DNA of 36,964 nt from Crocinitomix sp. (GTDB lineage Bacteria > Bacteroidota > Bacteroidia > Flavobacteriales_D > Crocinitomicaceae): contig JAURQI010000180.1 of NCBI GenBank assembly GCA_030836155.1, positions 1 through 36,964 of the forward strand, in the 5' to 3' direction. Positions within the stretch are counted from its first letter, which is position 1. Every line of letters starts with the position of its first letter. Below the pieces are notes generated by a model. It did not search any database. It saw only the letters and a list, made by a program, of their open reading frames with translations, and had not been told where the DNA came from. This document shows, one piece after another, positions 9,122 to 21,453 of the stretch. A program made the translations under genes and the position numbers.

Positions 9122-9568
9122 TTAAACGATTTCTACACTTCCACCAGCAGCTTCAATAGCAGCTTTAGCAGATGCAGAGAATCCATTAGCTGAAACCTTT
9201 AAACTCGCTTTCAGTTCTCCTCTACCTAAGATCTTCACCAAATCATTTTTGGCTGTCAATCCGTTCTCATGCAACACCTCTAGTGTGATTTCCTTTACAT
9301 TTCTTTTTTCTACCAATGCCTGTAAGGTATCAAGGTTAATTCCTTTATACTCTTTACGGTTGATATTGGTAAAACCAAATTTAGGAACACGTCTTTGAAG
9401 TGGCATCTGTCCACCTTCAAATCCAATTTTCGAACTGTAACCTGAGCGCGATTTAGCTCCTTTGTGTCCACGAGTGGCTGTTCCACCGTGTCCTGAACCT
9501 TGCCCTCTACCGACTCGCTTTTTGCTTTTGGTTGCACCATCCGCCGGTTGTATCTTATTTAAATCCAT
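9122..9568 (-). CDS. rplO: Ribosomal protein uL15
   Basis: KKRVGRGQGSGHGGTATRGHKGAKSRSGYSSKIGFEGGQMPLQRRVPKFGF. Confidence 0.98.
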   Translation of the reverse strand: MDLNKIQPADGATKSKKRVGRGQGSGHGGTATRGHKGAKSRSGYSSKIGFEGGQMPLQRRVPKFGFTNINRKEYKGINLDTLQALVEKRNVKEITLEVLHENGLTAKNDLVKILGRGELKASLKVSANGFSASAKAAIEAAGGSVEIV

Positions 9569-9591
9569 CTTTAAAAAATGATTAAAATTTC

Positions 9592-9768
9592 TTATTCAAC
9601 AATTTCCAACATGTGAGCGACCTTATCGATCATTCCCATCACCTGTGGACTTGTTTCTTTTTCTATTACTTGATTCAATTTCTTAAATCCTAGTGCTTCG
9701 ATCGTTCTTTTTTGATCTTTCGGACGATTGATTGCACTTTTAACTTGCTTTATCTTAATAGTTGCCAT
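9592..9768 (-). CDS. rpmD: Ribosomal protein uL30
   Basis: Not in the ORF track. Read from the reverse strand: MATIKIKQVKSAINRPKDQKRTIEALGFKKLNQVIEKETSPQVMGMIDKVAHMLEIVE*. Confidence 0.95.
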   Translation of the reverse strand: MATIKIKQVKSAINRPKDQKRTIEALGFKKLNQVIEKETSPQVMGMIDKVAHMLEIVE

Positions 9769-9831
9769 CTCTTTAAAATTTCAATTCCTAGTTCCATCTC
9801 AGCTATTACTGCGGAGTTGGCAGGTTGGAAT

Positions 9832-10341
9832 TTATCCGTTAAACACTTTTTCCATTGAAACACCACGATCATGTGCAACTTGCACTGCATCTCTCATCTG
9901 AACTAGTGCGTTCATTGTCGCTTTAACAACATTGTGAGGGTTTGATGAACCTTGCGATTTTGCAAGGATATCAGTTACACCAGCACTTTCCAATACCGCA
10001 CGCATTGCTCCACCAGCGATAACCCCTGTACCATTTGATGCTGGTCTTAAGAAGACACGTGCACCAGAGTACTTACCTTTTTGAGCGTGAGGCACTGTTC
10101 CGTTAATTACAGGAACGCGGATCAAGTTTTTCTTAGCGTCATCGACACCTTTTGAAATTGCTTCAACAACTTCCTTAGCTTTACCCAAACCGTGTCCTAC
10201 AACACCGTCTTCGTTTCCTACGACAACCACAGCTGAAAAACTGAATGTACGACCACCCTTAGTTACTTTTGTTACACGGTTAAGTGTTACCAACTTGTCC
10301 TTAAGTTCCAGGTCTGTAGATCTAACTTTCTTTGCTTTCAT
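9832..10341 (-). CDS. rpsE: Ribosomal protein uS5
   Basis: [45 protein letters not shown]. Confidence 0.98.
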   Translation of the reverse strand: MKAKKVRSTDLELKDKLVTLNRVTKVTKGGRTFSFSAVVVVGNEDGVVGHGLGKAKEVVEAISKGVDDAKKNLIRVPVINGTVPHAQKGKYSGARVFLRPASNGTGVIAGGAMRAVLESAGVTDILAKSQGSSNPHNVVKATMNALVQMRDAVQVAHDRGVSMEKVFNG

Positions 10342-10345
10342 TTCT

Positions 10346-10699
10346 TTAAAATTTTAATCCTCCTTCTCTGGCACCTTCGGCAAGCGCTTTCACTCTTCCG
10401 TGGTACTGATATCCATTACGGTCAAATACAACTGTTTCTACTCCGGCTTTTGATGCTTTTTCAGCCACATCTTTACCCACAATCGCTGCAACTTCGGACT
10501 TTGATTTTCCTTCTGCTGCTTTGTTCTTGTATGAAGACGCTGAAGCAAGTGTTACACCGTTATTGTCATCAATGATCTGAGCATAAATCTGTTTATTAGA
10601 TCTAAAAACACTCAATCTTGGTTTCGCTGAAGTTCCAAAAACCTTCTTTCGGATTCTTCGCTTTATCTTTGCTCTTTTTTCAACTTTTACTGAAGCCAT
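10346..10699 (-). CDS. rplR: Ribosomal protein uL18
   Basis: [37 protein letters not shown]. Confidence 0.97.
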   Translation of the reverse strand: MASVKVEKRAKIKRRIRKKVFGTSAKPRLSVFRSNKQIYAQIIDDNNGVTLASASSYKNKAAEGKSKSEVAAIVGKDVAEKASKAGVETVVFDRNGYQYHGRVKALAEGAREGGLKF

Positions 10700-10706
10700 A
10701 ATTCAA

Positions 10707-11258
10707 TTATTTCGCAGCTGATTTACCAGCTTTTCTTCTAATATACTCATCAGAATATCTGATACCTTTTCCTTTATACGGTTCAGGTTTTCTTAAAGAT
10801 CTGATCTTCGCAGCAACTTGCCCTAGCAATTGCTTATCATGTGACTCAAGTGTTAACACTGGTGCTTTACCTTTCGCCGTTTCAGCTACCGCTTTAACTT
10901 CAGAAGGTAATTCAAAAGCTACAGGGTGTGAGTATCCGATTACCATTTCCAAAAGTTGACCTTTTGTAGCAGCACGGTAACCAACACCATGAAATTCAAG
11001 CTTTTTAGACCAACCTTTAGAAACACCTTGAATCATGTTGTAAATTAACGCTCTGTATAAGCCGTGCTTAGCCTTTGCGTCTTTTGATTCATTGGTTCTT
11101 TCCAAAGTTAGAACACCATCTTCTTGTTTAATTGTAACACTCGGGTCAATATCTTGTGTCAATTCGCCCTTTGGTCCTTTAGCGGTGAACTTCCCCTCTT
11201 CGATTTTGATCTCTACGCCGCTTTCTATTGTGACCGGTGCATTTCCAATTCTAGACAT
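10707..11258 (-). CDS. rplF: Ribosomal protein uL6
   Basis: MSRIGNAPVTIESGVEIKIEEGKFTAKGPKGELTQ; GKGIRYSDEYIRRKAGKSAAK. Confidence 0.98.
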   Translation of the reverse strand: MSRIGNAPVTIESGVEIKIEEGKFTAKGPKGELTQDIDPSVTIKQEDGVLTLERTNESKDAKAKHGLYRALIYNMIQGVSKGWSKKLEFHGVGYRAATKGQLLEMVIGYSHPVAFELPSEVKAVAETAKGKAPVLTLESHDKQLLGQVAAKIRSLRKPEPYKGKGIRYSDEYIRRKAGKSAAK

Positions 11259-11281
11259 AACTCTATTCTTTTCTCAATTTT

Positions 11282-11674
11282 TTAATAAACGTAGCAAAGG
11301 ACTTCCCCTCCGACGTTTTCTTTTCTTGCCTCTTTGTCAGAAATAACTCCTTTAGAAGTTGAAAGGATGGCAATTCCTAATCCATTCAATACTCTAGGAA
11401 GACTGTCTGCTCCTGCATATTTACGAAGACCTGGCTTACTCACACGTTGCAATTTTTTAATTGCAGCTGTACCATTGACATACTTTAAAGCGATTTTGAT
11501 AATCCCTTGTTTGCTGTCTTCTTCAAATTTGTAGCTGAGGATATATCCTTTATCAGCTAAAATTTTAGTCATTTCTTTTTTCAAGTTTGACGCTGGAATC
11601 TCTACTACCTTATGTCTGGCTAGCTGAGCATTTCTCAATCGCGTCAAGTAATCTGCTATTGGATCTGTATTCAT
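11282..11674 (-). CDS. rpsH: Ribosomal protein uS8
   Basis: [72 protein letters not shown]. Confidence 0.98.
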   Translation of the reverse strand: MNTDPIADYLTRLRNAQLARHKVVEIPASNLKKEMTKILADKGYILSYKFEEDSKQGIIKIALKYVNGTAAIKKLQRVSKPGLRKYAGADSLPRVLNGLGIAILSTSKGVISDKEARKENVGGEVLCYVY

Positions 11675-11692
11675 TGTATATAGTTTTAGACT

Positions 11693-11726
11693 TGAAATCG
11701 CATCGTATGATTACGCGTTGATTTCA
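11693..11726. repeat. Inverted repeat in the rpsN-rpsH spacer
   Basis: TGAAATC (11693-11699)/GATTTCA (11720-11726), with a small inner ATC-GTAT-GAT. Confidence 0.45.
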
Positions 11727-11745
11727 GTTTCTAATTAATTCTTAT

Positions 11746-12033
11746 TTACCAGCTTGCTTTTTTAACACCTGGGATCTTACCAGACAAGGCCATTTCTCTG
11801 AATGTTACACGAGAAATCCCGAATTGTCTCATATATCCTCTCGGACGTCCTGTCAAACCACATCTGTTGTGCACGCGGATTTTCATTGAGTTCTTCGGTA
11901 ATTTTTGAAGTGCCATCATAGCATCCCAATCACCTTCGTTAGCAGCTTTTCTTAAAGCATCTCTTTTTTCAGCATATTTCGCAGCCATTGCAATTTTCTT
12001 GCGCTGCTTTGCTTTCATTGATTCTTTAGCCAT
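11746..12033 (-). CDS. rpsN: Ribosomal protein uS14 (zinc-free form)
   Basis: [82 protein letters not shown]. Confidence 0.98.
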   Translation of the reverse strand: MAKESMKAKQRKKIAMAAKYAEKRDALRKAANEGDWDAMMALQKLPKNSMKIRVHNRCGLTGRPRGYMRQFGISRVTFREMALSGKIPGVKKASW

Positions 12034-12038
12034 CTTCT

Positions 12039-12590
12039 TTAGTTTTTAACGAATGGGAAACCAAATGCATTCAATAACTCTTTACTCTCTTCATCTGAAG
12101 ATGTATTTGTTACGAAAGTGATGTCCATTCCGAATATTTTGTTCACTTTGTCGATATCGATCTCTGGGAAAATGATGTGTTCTTTTATACCCATATTGAA
12201 GTTACCAGTACCATCAAAACCACTTGCCTTAACACCTCTAAAATCTCGAGTTCTTGGTAGAGCGATGTTAATTAATCGATCCAAGAATTCGTACATTTTA
12301 TCACCGCGCAACGTTACTTTAACCCCTACAGGCATCCCTTTTCTCAACTTAAAGTTGGAGATATCCTTTTTTGAATTAGTTGCAATAGCGTGTTGACCAG
12401 CGATAGCCGACATATCGTTTACAGCTGAGTCAATTAATTTCTTATCTGCGATCGCATCACCAACTCCCTGGCTCAAAACGATCTTTTCGAGTTTAGGTAC
12501 GCGCATAGCTGATTTGAATCCAAACTTTTCTTGAAGATTTGGAGCAATCTCTTTTACGTACTGATCTCTAAGTCTTGGTGTATAGCTCAT
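12039..12590 (-). CDS. rplE: Ribosomal protein uL5
   Basis: [46 protein letters not shown]. Confidence 0.98.
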   Translation of the reverse strand: MSYTPRLRDQYVKEIAPNLQEKFGFKSAMRVPKLEKIVLSQGVGDAIADKKLIDSAVNDMSAIAGQHAIATNSKKDISNFKLRKGMPVGVKVTLRGDKMYEFLDRLINIALPRTRDFRGVKASGFDGTGNFNMGIKEHIIFPEIDIDKVNKIFGMDITFVTNTSSDEESKELLNAFGFPFVKN

Positions 12591-12907
12591 TACTTAACTA
12601 CCTCCCCGTTCTTTTTTAAATATCTAACTAGTTTTCCGTTCTCGTCCTTTTGTCTTCCAATTCGGGAAGCCACGCCGTCCACTACGAGCATAACGTTTGA
12701 CAGGTGAATACCTGCTTCCGTTTCTTCAATTCCACCTTGTGGATTGGATGCACTGGGCTTCACATGTTTTTTAACAATATTTACACCCTCAACAATAGCA
12801 CGATTTTTCTTGCGGTCGATTCGAAGGACTTTTCCTTCGCTACCTTTTGACGTACCGCTGATCACTTTAACAGTGTCACCTACTTTTACGTGTAGTTTCT
12901 TTTGCAT
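12590..12907 (-). CDS. rplX: Ribosomal protein uL24; stop overlaps the rplE start (TAATG)
   Basis: [52 protein letters not shown]. Confidence 0.98.
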   Translation of the reverse strand: MQKKLHVKVGDTVKVISGTSKGSEGKVLRIDRKKNRAIVEGVNIVKKHVKPSASNPQGGIEETEAGIHLSNVMLVVDGVASRIGRQKDENGKLVRYLKKNGEVVK

Positions 12908-12918
12908 TTCTCTGAATT

Positions 12919-13287
12919 TTAAAGTACCTCCGGTGCTAATGAAACAACTTTCATATATTGTTTATCTCTCAATTCACGAGCGACAGGTCCAAAAATACGC
13001 GTACCTCTCATTTCACCCGCTTCATTCAAAAGAACAACAGCGTTGTCATCAAATCGAACATAAGATCCGTCCGGACGTCTCACTTCTTTTTTCGTTCTTA
13101 CAATAACCGCTTTGGTTACTTGGCCTTTTTTGACATTACCTGCAGGCATAGCGCTCTTCACGGTTACGACAATTTTGTCACCAACAGACGCATAACGTCT
13201 CTTTGTACCACCGAGAACACGGATACACAAAACTTCTTTTGCACCGCTGTTATCTGCTACAGATAATCTACTTTCTGACTGAATCAT
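12919..13287 (-). CDS. rplN: Ribosomal protein uL14
   Basis: [44 protein letters not shown]. Confidence 0.98.
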   Translation of the reverse strand: MIQSESRLSVADNSGAKEVLCIRVLGGTKRRYASVGDKIVVTVKSAMPAGNVKKGQVTKAVIVRTKKEVRRPDGSYVRFDDNAVVLLNEAGEMRGTRIFGPVARELRDKQYMKVVSLAPEVL

Positions 13288-13293
13288 TGTGTC

Positions 13294-13554
13294 TTATTTA
13301 GCTCTTTCAACAATTTCTACTAATCTCCAACACTTATTTTTACTAAGTGGACGAGTTTCCATTATGCGAACCGTGTCACCTTGGTTGCATTCATTTTCTT
13401 CGTCGTGGGCGACAAATTTAGTAGTTTTTTTTACGAACTTACCATACTTCGGGTGTTTTACTTTTCTTTCAACCGAAACAACTACGGACTTGTCCATTTT
13501 GCTGCTGGTTACCACACCGATACGTTCTTTTCTTAAGTTTCTTTTATTTTCCAT
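13294..13554 (-). CDS. rpsQ: Ribosomal protein uS17
   Basis: [56 protein letters not shown]. Confidence 0.98.
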   Translation of the reverse strand: MENKRNLRKERIGVVTSSKMDKSVVVSVERKVKHPKYGKFVKKTTKFVAHDEENECNQGDTVRIMETRPLSKNKCWRLVEIVERAK

Positions 13555-13581
13555 TACAGAAAGTCTTTATTTCTAAAAATC

Positions 13582-13776
13582 CTAAGCTTTCAGCTCGCGA
13601 TTTCTAATTTCGGTTTTTAATCGAGCTATCGTTCGACGCCCTTCTCTAATTTGAATTGGGTTTTCCAACTGAGAAACTGCGTGTGTCAGAACCAAATTTT
13701 CATTTTGTGACGACATCTCTTCTAATTTCTCTCTTAGATCTTCCAAAGACAATTCTTTCATTTCTTTCGTTTTCAT
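13582..13776 (-). CDS. rpmC: Ribosomal protein uL29
   Basis: MKTKEMKELSLEDLREKLEEMSSQNENLVLTHAVSQLENPIQIREGRRTIARLKTEIRNRE. Confidence 0.95.
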   Translation of the reverse strand: MKTKEMKELSLEDLREKLEEMSSQNENLVLTHAVSQLENPIQIREGRRTIARLKTEIRNRELKA

Positions 13777-13805
13777 CTCTTTTTCTTTTTAGCGTTAAAG
13801 AAATA

Positions 13806-14222
13806 CTAAACGTAGTCTTTACGGACAACGAACTTACACTTCAGCGGTAATTTTTGAGCAGCTAGACGCATTGCTTCGCGAGCTGTATCAATATCAACAC
13901 CTTCTGCTTCGAACAGAATACGTCCAGGTCTTACAACGGCAACCCAATGACTCGGAGCACCTTTACCTTTACCCATACGTACTTCCGCAGGTTTAGCGGT
14001 AATCGGCTTGTCTGGAAAGATTCGAATCCAAACTTTACCTTCTCTTTTCATGTAACGCGTAACTGCGATACGAGAAGCTTCAATTTGTCTGGAGGTAATC
14101 CAACCCGGCTCAAGGGATTTTAACCCGAATGATCCGAAAGCGATTTGGCTACCTCTGTGCGCCAAGCCCGTATTTCTTCCTTTCTGAGCTTTTCTAAATT
14201 TGGTTCTTTTCGGCTGTAACAT
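13806..14222 (-). CDS. rplP: Ribosomal protein uL16
   Basis: [56 protein letters not shown]. Confidence 0.98.
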   Translation of the reverse strand: MLQPKRTKFRKAQKGRNTGLAHRGSQIAFGSFGLKSLEPGWITSRQIEASRIAVTRYMKREGKVWIRIFPDKPITAKPAEVRMGKGKGAPSHWVAVVRPGRILFEAEGVDIDTAREAMRLAAQKLPLKCKFVVRKDYV

Positions 14223-14242
14223 TTCCTAATGCTTTTACTTTA

Positions 14243-14950
14243 TTATTTTCTTCTGTTTTGGAATTTCGGGCTACGTTTTCCTGCTTTTTTCTGCTTCAGT
14301 CCAACGTTTGGAGAAAGATCTCTTTTCCCGTATACTTCTCCCTTACAAATCCACACTTTAATTCCAATTCGGCCATACGTCGTATGCGCTTCGGATAATG
14401 CATAATCGATGTCTGCACGGAAAGTATGCAATGGTGTACGACCATCTTTATACATTTCATTACGTGCCATCTCAGCTCCATTTAAACGACCGCTGATTTT
14501 CACCTTAATTCCTTCAGCTCCCATGCGCATTGTTGATTGGATTGACATTTTGATTGCACGACGGAAAGAAATTCTTCCTTCGATTTGACGAGCAATACTA
14601 TCAGCAACTAACTTCGCATCCAATTCAGGGCGTTTGATTTCAAAAATGTTGATTTGAACCTCTTTACCAGTGATCTTTTTCAACTCCTCTTTCAATTTGT
14701 CTACTTCTTGACCACCTTTTCCGATTATCACACCGGGACGCGCCGTATTAATAGTTACGGTTACCAGTTTGATCGTACGTTCGATAATGATTTTAGAGAT
14801 GCTAGCTTTACGCAAACGAGCATTTAAATATTCTCTAATCTTGTGGTCTTCCACAATTTTAGCAGAATAGTCATTTCCTCCAAACCAATTCGATTCCCAT
14901 CCCTGGATGAATCCTAGTCTATTTCCTATTGGATTAGTCTTTTGTCCCAT
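14243..14950 (-). CDS. rpsC: Ribosomal protein uS3
   Basis: [44 protein letters not shown] motif [15 protein letters not shown]. Confidence 0.98.
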   Translation of the reverse strand: MGQKTNPIGNRLGFIQGWESNWFGGNDYSAKIVEDHKIREYLNARLRKASISKIIIERTIKLVTVTINTARPGVIIGKGGQEVDKLKEELKKITGKEVQINIFEIKRPELDAKLVADSIARQIEGRISFRRAIKMSIQSTMRMGAEGIKVKISGRLNGAEMARNEMYKDGRTPLHTFRADIDYALSEAHTTYGRIGIKVWICKGEVYGKRDLSPNVGLKQKKAGKRSPKFQNRRK

Positions 14951-14952
14951 TC

Positions 14953-15354
14953 TTAATTTGTTTTAACGCTATCAACTACGATAGTGGTGTGATTTGATCT
15001 TTTTCTAATTCTGTGCGCTCTTCCTTGAGGCGCTGGTTGAATTCGCTTCAACATTCCGGCAACATCAACTCTAACTTCAGATACGATTAATGTCTCGTCT
15101 TCTAAACTTTTGTCTTCGTTTTTTTGTTCCCAGTTTGCAATAGCTGAACGCAATAACTTTTCCAGTCTACCAGATGCCTCTTTCGAGTTGTGTGAAAGGA
15201 TATTTAAAGCCTTATTCACTTCGACACCGCGAACTAAATCAGCTACCAATCTCATTTTTCTTGCAGAAATAGGGCAGTTATTCAACTTCGCAATCGCGAT
15301 ATTCGATTTACGTTCTTTTAACTGCTCTGCTTTTAATCTTTTTCTAGCTCCCAT
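14953..15354 (-). CDS. rplV: Ribosomal protein uL22
   Basis: [58 protein letters not shown]. Confidence 0.98.
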   Translation of the reverse strand: MGARKRLKAEQLKERKSNIAIAKLNNCPISARKMRLVADLVRGVEVNKALNILSHNSKEASGRLEKLLRSAIANWEQKNEDKSLEDETLIVSEVRVDVAGMLKRIQPAPQGRAHRIRKRSNHTTIVVDSVKTN

Positions 15355-15374
15355 CTTGATCTATGTTTGGCCAA

Positions 15375-15647
15375 TTATTTCTTTTTCTTTTTGTCCGCAT
15401 GACCTCTAAAGGTTCTTGTCGGTGCAAACTCGCCTAACTTGTGTCCTACCATGTTTTCTGTTACATAAACCGGAATAAATTTGTTTCCGTTGTGAACAGC
15501 AATAGTAAGTCCTACAAAATCAGGAGTAATAGTTGAAGCCCTTGACCAGGTCTTAATCACCGCTTTCTTTTGCGACTCTTGAGCTTCTTCTACACGTTGC
15601 ATTAACTTGTAGTGTACAAAAGGTGGTTTTTTTAATGATCTACTCAT
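15375..15647 (-). CDS. rpsS: Ribosomal protein uS19
   Basis: [54 protein letters not shown]. Confidence 0.98.
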   Translation of the reverse strand: MSRSLKKPPFVHYKLMQRVEEAQESQKKAVIKTWSRASTITPDFVGLTIAVHNGNKFIPVYVTENMVGHKLGEFAPTRTFRGHADKKKKK

Positions 15648-15654
15648 GGCTCAA

Positions 15655-16479
15655 TTATTTCTTACGCTTTTCAATTATATATTTAGAAGAGTATTTCTTC
15701 TTCGATCTAGTCTTGTATCCTTTAGCTGGCATACCATTACGTGATCTTGGATGTCCTCCAGAAGATCTTCCTTCACCACCACCCATTGGGTGATCGACAG
15801 GGTTCATAACTACACCACGTACTCTCGGTCTACGACCTTTCCATCTTGAACGTCCAGCTTTACCAGAAACCTGTAACATGTGCTCTGAATTGGAAACGTT
15901 TCCAATTGTTGCCATACAAGTTGTAAGGATCATTCTTGTTTCACCAGAAGGCAATTTAACAACAACATACTTTCCATCACGCGCCTGCAACTGAGCGTAA
16001 GCTCCTGCAGAACGAGCAATTGCTGCTCCACGTCCAGGTTTTAGTTCAATGTTGTGAATTACCGTACCTAAAGGAATCTCACCTAGAGGAAGTGTGTTTC
16101 CTACTTCTGGCTCAGCGCCAGTTCCGGACTTAATCACGTCACCTACGTTCAATCCTTGCGGATGAATAATATATCTTTTCTCGCCATCTGCATAGTACAA
16201 TAAAGCAATTCGTGCTGATCTGTTTGGATCATATTCGATTGACTTCACAGTTGCAGGGATTCCAAACTTCTCACGTTTGAAATCAATGATTCTATATTTT
16301 TGCTTATGGCCACCACCCATATATCTCATGGTCATTTTACCTTTATGGTTACGACCACCACTTTTTTTCTTAGGCGCCAACAACGACTTCTCAGGCGTAC
16401 TTTTAGTGATTTCACTAAAGTCACTCATGATTTTATGACGTTGCCCGGGTGTATTCGGTTTTAACTTTCTAACTCCCAT
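15655..16479 (-). CDS. rplB: Ribosomal protein uL2
   Basis: [63 protein letters not shown]. Confidence 0.98.
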   Translation of the reverse strand: MGVRKLKPNTPGQRHKIMSDFSEITKSTPEKSLLAPKKKSGGRNHKGKMTMRYMGGGHKQKYRIIDFKREKFGIPATVKSIEYDPNRSARIALLYYADGEKRYIIHPQGLNVGDVIKSGTGAEPEVGNTLPLGEIPLGTVIHNIELKPGRGAAIARSAGAYAQLQARDGKYVVVKLPSGETRMILTTCMATIGNVSNSEHMLQVSGKAGRSRWKGRRPRVRGVVMNPVDHPMGGGEGRSSGGHPRSRNGMPAKGYKTRSKKKYSSKYIIEKRKK

Positions 16480-16490
16480 TTCTAAAATTC

Positions 16491-16787
16491 TTAAATGTTT
16501 TCGTACAAGTTAATCATCTCACCCTCTGCAACTGTAACAATTGCTTTTTTCAAAATGGGCTTAGACTCCTGAGATATACCGCGTGTAGTAAACTTTGTTT
16601 TCGGTTTACCACCACCGTATCTCATTGTTCGTACATTCTCAACTGTGACACCATATTGTTTCTCAATAGCGTCTTTAATTTCCAATTTGTTCGCTCTACG
16701 ATCAACTATAAAAGCATACCGGTTGTTTACTTCACTATCCAGTGTTGCTTTTTCAGTCAATAGAGGTTTTTTGATCATACTGTTCAT
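16491..16787 (-). CDS. rplW: Ribosomal protein uL23
   Basis: [51 protein letters not shown]; the start may be the internal MIKKP. Confidence 0.97.
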   Translation of the reverse strand: MNSMIKKPLLTEKATLDSEVNNRYAFIVDRRANKLEIKDAIEKQYGVTVENVRTMRYGGGKPKTKFTTRGISQESKPILKKAIVTVAEGEMINLYENI

Positions 16788-16798
16788 CTCTTCAACTA

Positions 16799-17425
16799 TT
16801 AGTTCAATATGGTTTGAATTTTCTCTACTGCTCCCTCGACGATAACCAATTTGTTGGCGTCAAGAATTTGATAAGTATTTAACGTATCAGCTGTAACAAC
16901 ATTTGCTCCTTGAATATTTCTTGAAGACAAATAGACGTTGTTATTATCCTCAGGCAAAACGAATAATACCTTTTCGAAAGCAATATTCATATCTGACATC
17001 ATATTCATGAATGCTTTCGTTTTGATCTCATTCAAATCCATTTTATCAACTACAATAATATTGTTCTCTTTTGCCTTATAAGTCAACGCTGATTTTCTAG
17101 CTAAACGTTTTACTTTAACGTTTAATTTGAAATCATAATTTCTTGGTCTTGGCCCGAAAATACGACCTCCACCTCTGAAAATTGGTGACTTAATACTACC
17201 AGCACGTGCCGTACCTGTTCCTTTTTGCTTCTTGATCTTACGCGTACTACCTGTGATCTCTCCTCTTTCTTTCGCTTTATGCGTTCCTTGACGTTGTGCA
17301 GCTAAATACTGTTTCACATCTAAATAGATCGCATGATCGTTAGGCTCAATACCGAAGATAGAATCTGCAAGCTTCACTTTTGCGGCAGTTTCCTTACCTT
17401 TCGTGTCTACTACTTTAATTTCCAT
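16799..17425 (-). CDS. rplD: Ribosomal protein uL4
   Basis: VKQYLAAQRQGTHKAKERGEITGSTRKIKKQKGTGTARAGSIKSPIFRGGGRIFGPRPRNY. Confidence 0.98.
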   Translation of the reverse strand: MEIKVVDTKGKETAAKVKLADSIFGIEPNDHAIYLDVKQYLAAQRQGTHKAKERGEITGSTRKIKKQKGTGTARAGSIKSPIFRGGGRIFGPRPRNYDFKLNVKVKRLARKSALTYKAKENNIIVVDKMDLNEIKTKAFMNMMSDMNIAFEKVLFVLPEDNNNVYLSSRNIQGANVVTADTLNTYQILDANKLVIVEGAVEKIQTILN

Positions 17426-17426
17426 C

Positions 17427-18041
17427 TTATCTCTTGATTAATACGTAAGAACCTTTAGCTCCGGGGATAGACCCTTTTACCAAAATCAAATTCTTATCAG
17501 TTAAAACTTTTAATATTTGCAAGTTCGACTGCGTTACACGCGCATTTCCAGTTTGACCGGCCATCTTCATCCCTTTGAATACTCGAGCTGGATAAGATGC
17601 TGCACCTATCGAACCTGGCGCTCTCAATCTGTTATGCTGACCGTGAGTTGCTTGTCCAACACCACCAAAACCGTGACGTTTAACAACACCTTGAAAACCT
17701 TTACCTTTTGATGTTCCGACAACGTCAACAAAAGTGTTTTCTTGGAAGATATCAACTCCGACAACATCTCCAAGATTCAAATCATCAAAACCATCAAACT
17801 CTGCCAATTTTCTCTTTGGCGTTGTTTTGGCTTTTTTGAAATGGCCTTGCATAGCATTAGGCGTATTCTTTTCACGTTTTTCTCCAAACGCTAATTGAAC
17901 AGCACTATAGCCATCTTTTTCTTCGGTCTTCACTTGCGTTACAACGCAAGGACCAGCTTCTATCACTGTGCATGGTGTTGCCTTACCCTCGGCACTGTAG
18001 ATGCTAGTCATACCGACTTTTTTTCCAATAATCCCTGGCAT
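17427..18041 (-). CDS. rplC: Ribosomal protein uL3
   Basis: [54 protein letters not shown]. Confidence 0.98.
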   Translation of the reverse strand: MPGIIGKKVGMTSIYSAEGKATPCTVIEAGPCVVTQVKTEEKDGYSAVQLAFGEKREKNTPNAMQGHFKKAKTTPKRKLAEFDGFDDLNLGDVVGVDIFQENTFVDVVGTSKGKGFQGVVKRHGFGGVGQATHGQHNRLRAPGSIGAASYPARVFKGMKMAGQTGNARVTQSNLQILKVLTDKNLILVKGSIPGAKGSYVLIKR

Positions 18042-18059
18042 ACTTTAATTATTAACTAT

Positions 18060-18365
18060 TTATACTTTAATTTCTACGTTCACGCCACTTGGCAATTCAA
18101 GCTTCATCAATGCGTCTACTGTCTTCGAAGAAGAGCTATAGATATCGATCAATCGCTTATAAGCAGACAACTCGAATTGCTCACGCGCTTTCTTGTTCAC
18201 GTGTGGTGACTTCAAAACGGTGTAAATTCTTTTGTGTGTAGGAAGCGGAATTGGTCCACTAACAACAGCACCAGTTGCTTTAACTGCTTTCACAATCTTC
18301 TCAGCCGACTTGTCAACGAGGTTGTGATCGTAAGACTTTAATTTTATTCTAATTTTTTGGCTCAT
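18060..18365 (-). CDS. rpsJ: Ribosomal protein uS10
   Basis: [65 protein letters not shown]. Confidence 0.98.
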   Translation of the reverse strand: MSQKIRIKLKSYDHNLVDKSAEKIVKAVKATGAVVSGPIPLPTHKRIYTVLKSPHVNKKAREQFELSAYKRLIDIYSSSSKTVDALMKLELPSGVNVEIKV

Positions 18366-18380
18366 TTTTTTAGCGCTTTA

Positions 18381-20522
18381 TTATGCTTCAACTTTACCTT
18401 TAACTTTCTTAATCACGTTCTCAGCGATATTCTTAGGTGTTGTAGAATAATGTGAAAACTCCATTGTAGATGTCGCACGACCTGAAGACAATGTTCTAAG
18501 TGTTGTAACGTATCCGAACATTTCTGATAGAGGAACGTCAGCTTTAATCACTTTTGCTCCAGCACGATCATCCATTCCGTTGATTTGTCCACGTCTCTTA
18601 TTCAAATCGGCAACGATATCACCCATATTTTCTTCTGGAGTAACAACTTCAACCTTCATGATTGGCTCCAACAACTCAGGATTTGCGTTTTTCAACCCAT
18701 TTCTATAAGCCATTTTTGCTGCCACTTCGAAAGATAGTGCATCAGAATCCACATCGTGGTAAGAACCGTCGTTCAATTCTACAACAAGACTATCAATTGG
18801 GAAACCAGCTAAAACACCGTTTCTCATTGAATCTTTGAATCCTTTTTCTACTGAAGGGATAAATTCTCTTGGAATGTTACCACCTTTAATATTATTAATG
18901 AATTCAAGACCTGTTTTTTCTTCGTCTGCTTGTGGGTAAATTTTAACGCTGATATCAGCAAATTTACCACGTCCACCCGATTGCTTCTTATATACTTCTC
19001 TGTGATCAACAGATCCGTTAATTTTCTCTTTGTATGCTACCTGAGGAGCACCTTCATTTACTTCTACTTTGAATTCTCTTTTCAAACGATCGATCAATAC
19101 TTCAAGGTGAAGCTCACCCATTCCTGAAATAACCGTTTGTCCAGAATCTTCATTCGTTGAAATTTGGAAAGTCGGATCCTCTTCTGCCAATTTATTCAAA
19201 CCAACACCTAACTTATCCACGTCAGCTTGCGTTTTTGGCTCAATAGCGATACCAATTACCGGATCAGGGAAAGTCATTGATTCAAGAACAATTTTATTCT
19301 TCTCATCACATAATGTATCACCTGTACGGATATCTTTAAATCCAACTCCTGCACCTATATCTCCTGCTTCGATAAAATCGATTGCATTTTGTTTGTTAGA
19401 GTGCATTTGAAATAAACGAGAGATACGCTCTTTCTTTCCTGTTCTTGGAACATGGATATAAGAACCTGCATCAATCTTTCCAGAATACATTCTGAAGAAA
19501 CATAGACGACCTACGAAAGGATCTGTTGCAATTTTAAATGCTAAAGCAGCAGTTGGAGCTTCAGGATCTGGCTCTCTTCTGATCTCTTTTTCTTCATCGT
19601 CAACATCAAAACCTTTAATTGCTCCAACGTCATACGGCGATGGCATATAAGCCATAACTGCATCCAACATCGTTTGAACACCTTTATTCTTAAAGGCAGA
19701 TCCACATAACATTGGTTGAATCTCCATATTCAAAGTAGCCTTTCGAATGGCACCCATCATCTCTTCTTCAGTAATTGAATCAGGATCTTCGAAGAACTTC
19801 TCCATCAAAACCTCATCAGCTTCTGCAACTGACTCTACCAATTTATCTCTCCACTCTTGCGCCTCTTCCATCAAGTCTTCTGGAATATCATACTCACGGT
19901 AAGTCATACCCATGTCTTCCTCGTTCCAGTCGATAGCTTTCATTTTGATCAAATCAACAACCCCTTTAAAGTCATCTTCTGCTCCAATAGGAATCTGAAG
20001 AGGAATTGGGTTACCGTTCAAACGTTCAGTCACTTCATTAAATGCTCTAAAAAAGTCAGCACCTGCACGGTCCATCTTGTTCACGAAGATCAATCTTGGA
20101 ACACCATACTTATCAGCTTGTCTCCAAACTGTCTCTGATTGTGGCTCAACACCTGATGCAGCACAAATCAATGCTACAGCACCATCCAATACACGTAATG
20201 AACGCTCTACCTCAACGGTAAAGTCAACGTGACCTGGGGTGTCAATAATATTAATACGATACTCTTTGGAGTCATCCGTTTGCTCACCACGTAAGGTTGG
20301 ATATTTCCAGAAACAAGTAGTTGCAGCGGAAGTAATTGTAATACCTCTTTCCTGCTCTTGCTCCATCCAGTCCATTGTCGCAGCACCATCATGTACCTCA
20401 CCAATCTTGTGAGAGATACCAGTATAATAAAGGATACGCTCAGTTGTTGTCGTTTTACCAGCATCAACATGGGCCATAATCCCAATATTTCTTGTGTATG
20501 TTAAATCTCTTTTCTTAGCCAT
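18381..20522 (-). CDS. fusA: Elongation factor G
   Basis: [40 protein letters not shown]. Confidence 0.98.
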   Translation of the reverse strand: MAKKRDLTYTRNIGIMAHVDAGKTTTTERILYYTGISHKIGEVHDGAATMDWMEQEQERGITITSAATTCFWKYPTLRGEQTDDSKEYRINIIDTPGHVDFTVEVERSLRVLDGAVALICAASGVEPQSETVWRQADKYGVPRLIFVNKMDRAGADFFRAFNEVTERLNGNPIPLQIPIGAEDDFKGVVDLIKMKAIDWNEEDMGMTYREYDIPEDLMEEAQEWRDKLVESVAEADEVLMEKFFEDPDSITEEEMMGAIRKATLNMEIQPMLCGSAFKNKGVQTMLDAVMAYMPSPYDVGAIKGFDVDDEEKEIRREPDPEAPTAALAFKIATDPFVGRLCFFRMYSGKIDAGSYIHVPRTGKKERISRLFQMHSNKQNAIDFIEAGDIGAGVGFKDIRTGDTLCDEKNKIVLESMTFPDPVIGIAIEPKTQADVDKLGVGLNKLAEEDPTFQISTNEDSGQTVISGMGELHLEVLIDRLKREFKVEVNEGAPQVAYKEKINGSVDHREVYKKQSGGRGKFADISVKIYPQADEEKTGLEFINNIKGGNIPREFIPSVEKGFKDSMRNGVLAGFPIDSLVVELNDGSYHDVDSDALSFEVAAKMAYRNGLKNANPELLEPIMKVEVVTPEENMGDIVADLNKRRGQINGMDDRAGAKVIKADVPLSEMFGYVTTLRTLSSGRATSTMEFSHYSTTPKNIAENVIKKVKGKVEA

Positions 20523-20524
20523 GA

Positions 20525-20998
20525 TTAAAATCTGTTAAAGTGAGCGAATGCTTTGTTTGCTTCTGCCATACGGTGCATATCTTCTTTTTTCTTGAATGCA
20601 GCACCTTCTTCTTTAGCAGCAGCTAAGATTTCAAAAGCTAATTTCTGAGCCATTGTTTTCTCATTTCTCTTTCTTGAAAAACCGATTAACCACTTCATAG
20701 CTAATGATTGCTTTCTATTGTCTCTAACCGGAGTTGGAATTTGGAAAGTAGCTCCACCAACACGTCTACTTCTAACTTCTACGTTAGGTGTAACATTATT
20801 AAGTGCTTTTTTCCATACATCAACTGGGCTTTCTTCTTCATTCTTAGAAGCTACGATATCCATAGCATCATAAAAAATATTGAAAGCAACGCTTTTCTTA
20901 CCGTGAAGCATTAAGTTGTTCACAAATTTTGTTACCAGTACATCCTTGAATTTCGGATCAGGCAGTATCGTGTGTTTTTTCGCTTGTCTTCTTCTCAT
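20525..20998 (-). CDS. rpsG: Ribosomal protein uS7
   Basis: [45 protein letters not shown]. Confidence 0.98.
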   Translation of the reverse strand: MRRRQAKKHTILPDPKFKDVLVTKFVNNLMLHGKKSVAFNIFYDAMDIVASKNEEESPVDVWKKALNNVTPNVEVRSRRVGGATFQIPTPVRDNRKQSLAMKWLIGFSRKRNEKTMAQKLAFEILAAAKEEGAAFKKKEDMHRMAEANKAFAHFNRF

Positions 20999-21006
20999 GA
21001 TTCACC

Positions 21007-21381
21007 TTATTTCTTAGGACGCTTAGCTCCGTATTTTGATCTTCTTTGTAGTCTTCCTTCAACACCTGCAGTATCTAATGCACCACGCACAATGTGGTAA
21101 CGCACACCTGGAAGATCTTTAACTCTTCCTCCACGTACAAGCACAATCGAGTGTTCTTGTAAGTTGTGTCCTTCTCCTCCAATGTAGGCATTCACCTCTT
21201 TACCATTCGTTAAACGAACCCTTGCTACTTTTCTCATAGCCGAGTTTGGCTTCTTGGGTGTGGTTGTGTAAACCCTTACACAAACTCCTCTTCGCTGAGG
21301 GCAAGAATCAAGTGCTGCTGACTTGCTTGTTTTGACCTGAGCTACTCTACCTTTTCTAATTAATTGTTGTATCGTTGGCAT
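21007..21381 (-). CDS. rpsL: Ribosomal protein uS12
   Basis: [60 protein letters not shown]. Confidence 0.99.
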   Translation of the reverse strand: MPTIQQLIRKGRVAQVKTSKSAALDSCPQRRGVCVRVYTTTPKKPNSAMRKVARVRLTNGKEVNAYIGGEGHNLQEHSIVLVRGGRVKDLPGVRYHIVRGALDTAGVEGRLQRRSKYGAKRPKK

Positions 21382-21453
21382 AGTACCGTTAAATGTTGTT
21401 TTTTCTAGTTATTACAATATATATTGCTCCCAAATTCGTAAAAATTCGGAGTG

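Noticed and set aside
9310-9540. Minus-strand 76-aa ORF inside rplO
   Set aside because: Alternative frame of rplO; the real uL15 frame is clear.
9783-9832. AATTCC...GGAATT repeat around the rpsE-rpmD spacer
   Set aside because: Only 6 bp with a 38-nt interval in AT-rich DNA; not distinguishable from chance.
12744-13106. Plus-strand 120-aa ORF antisense to rplX/rplN
   Set aside because: Spurious antisense ORF across two conserved genes.
12958-13266. Plus-strand 102-aa ORF antisense to rplN
   Set aside because: Entirely within uL14 on the opposite strand; no domain.
20207-20485. Minus-strand 92-aa ORF within fusA
   Set aside because: Out-of-frame reading of the EF-G GTPase domain.
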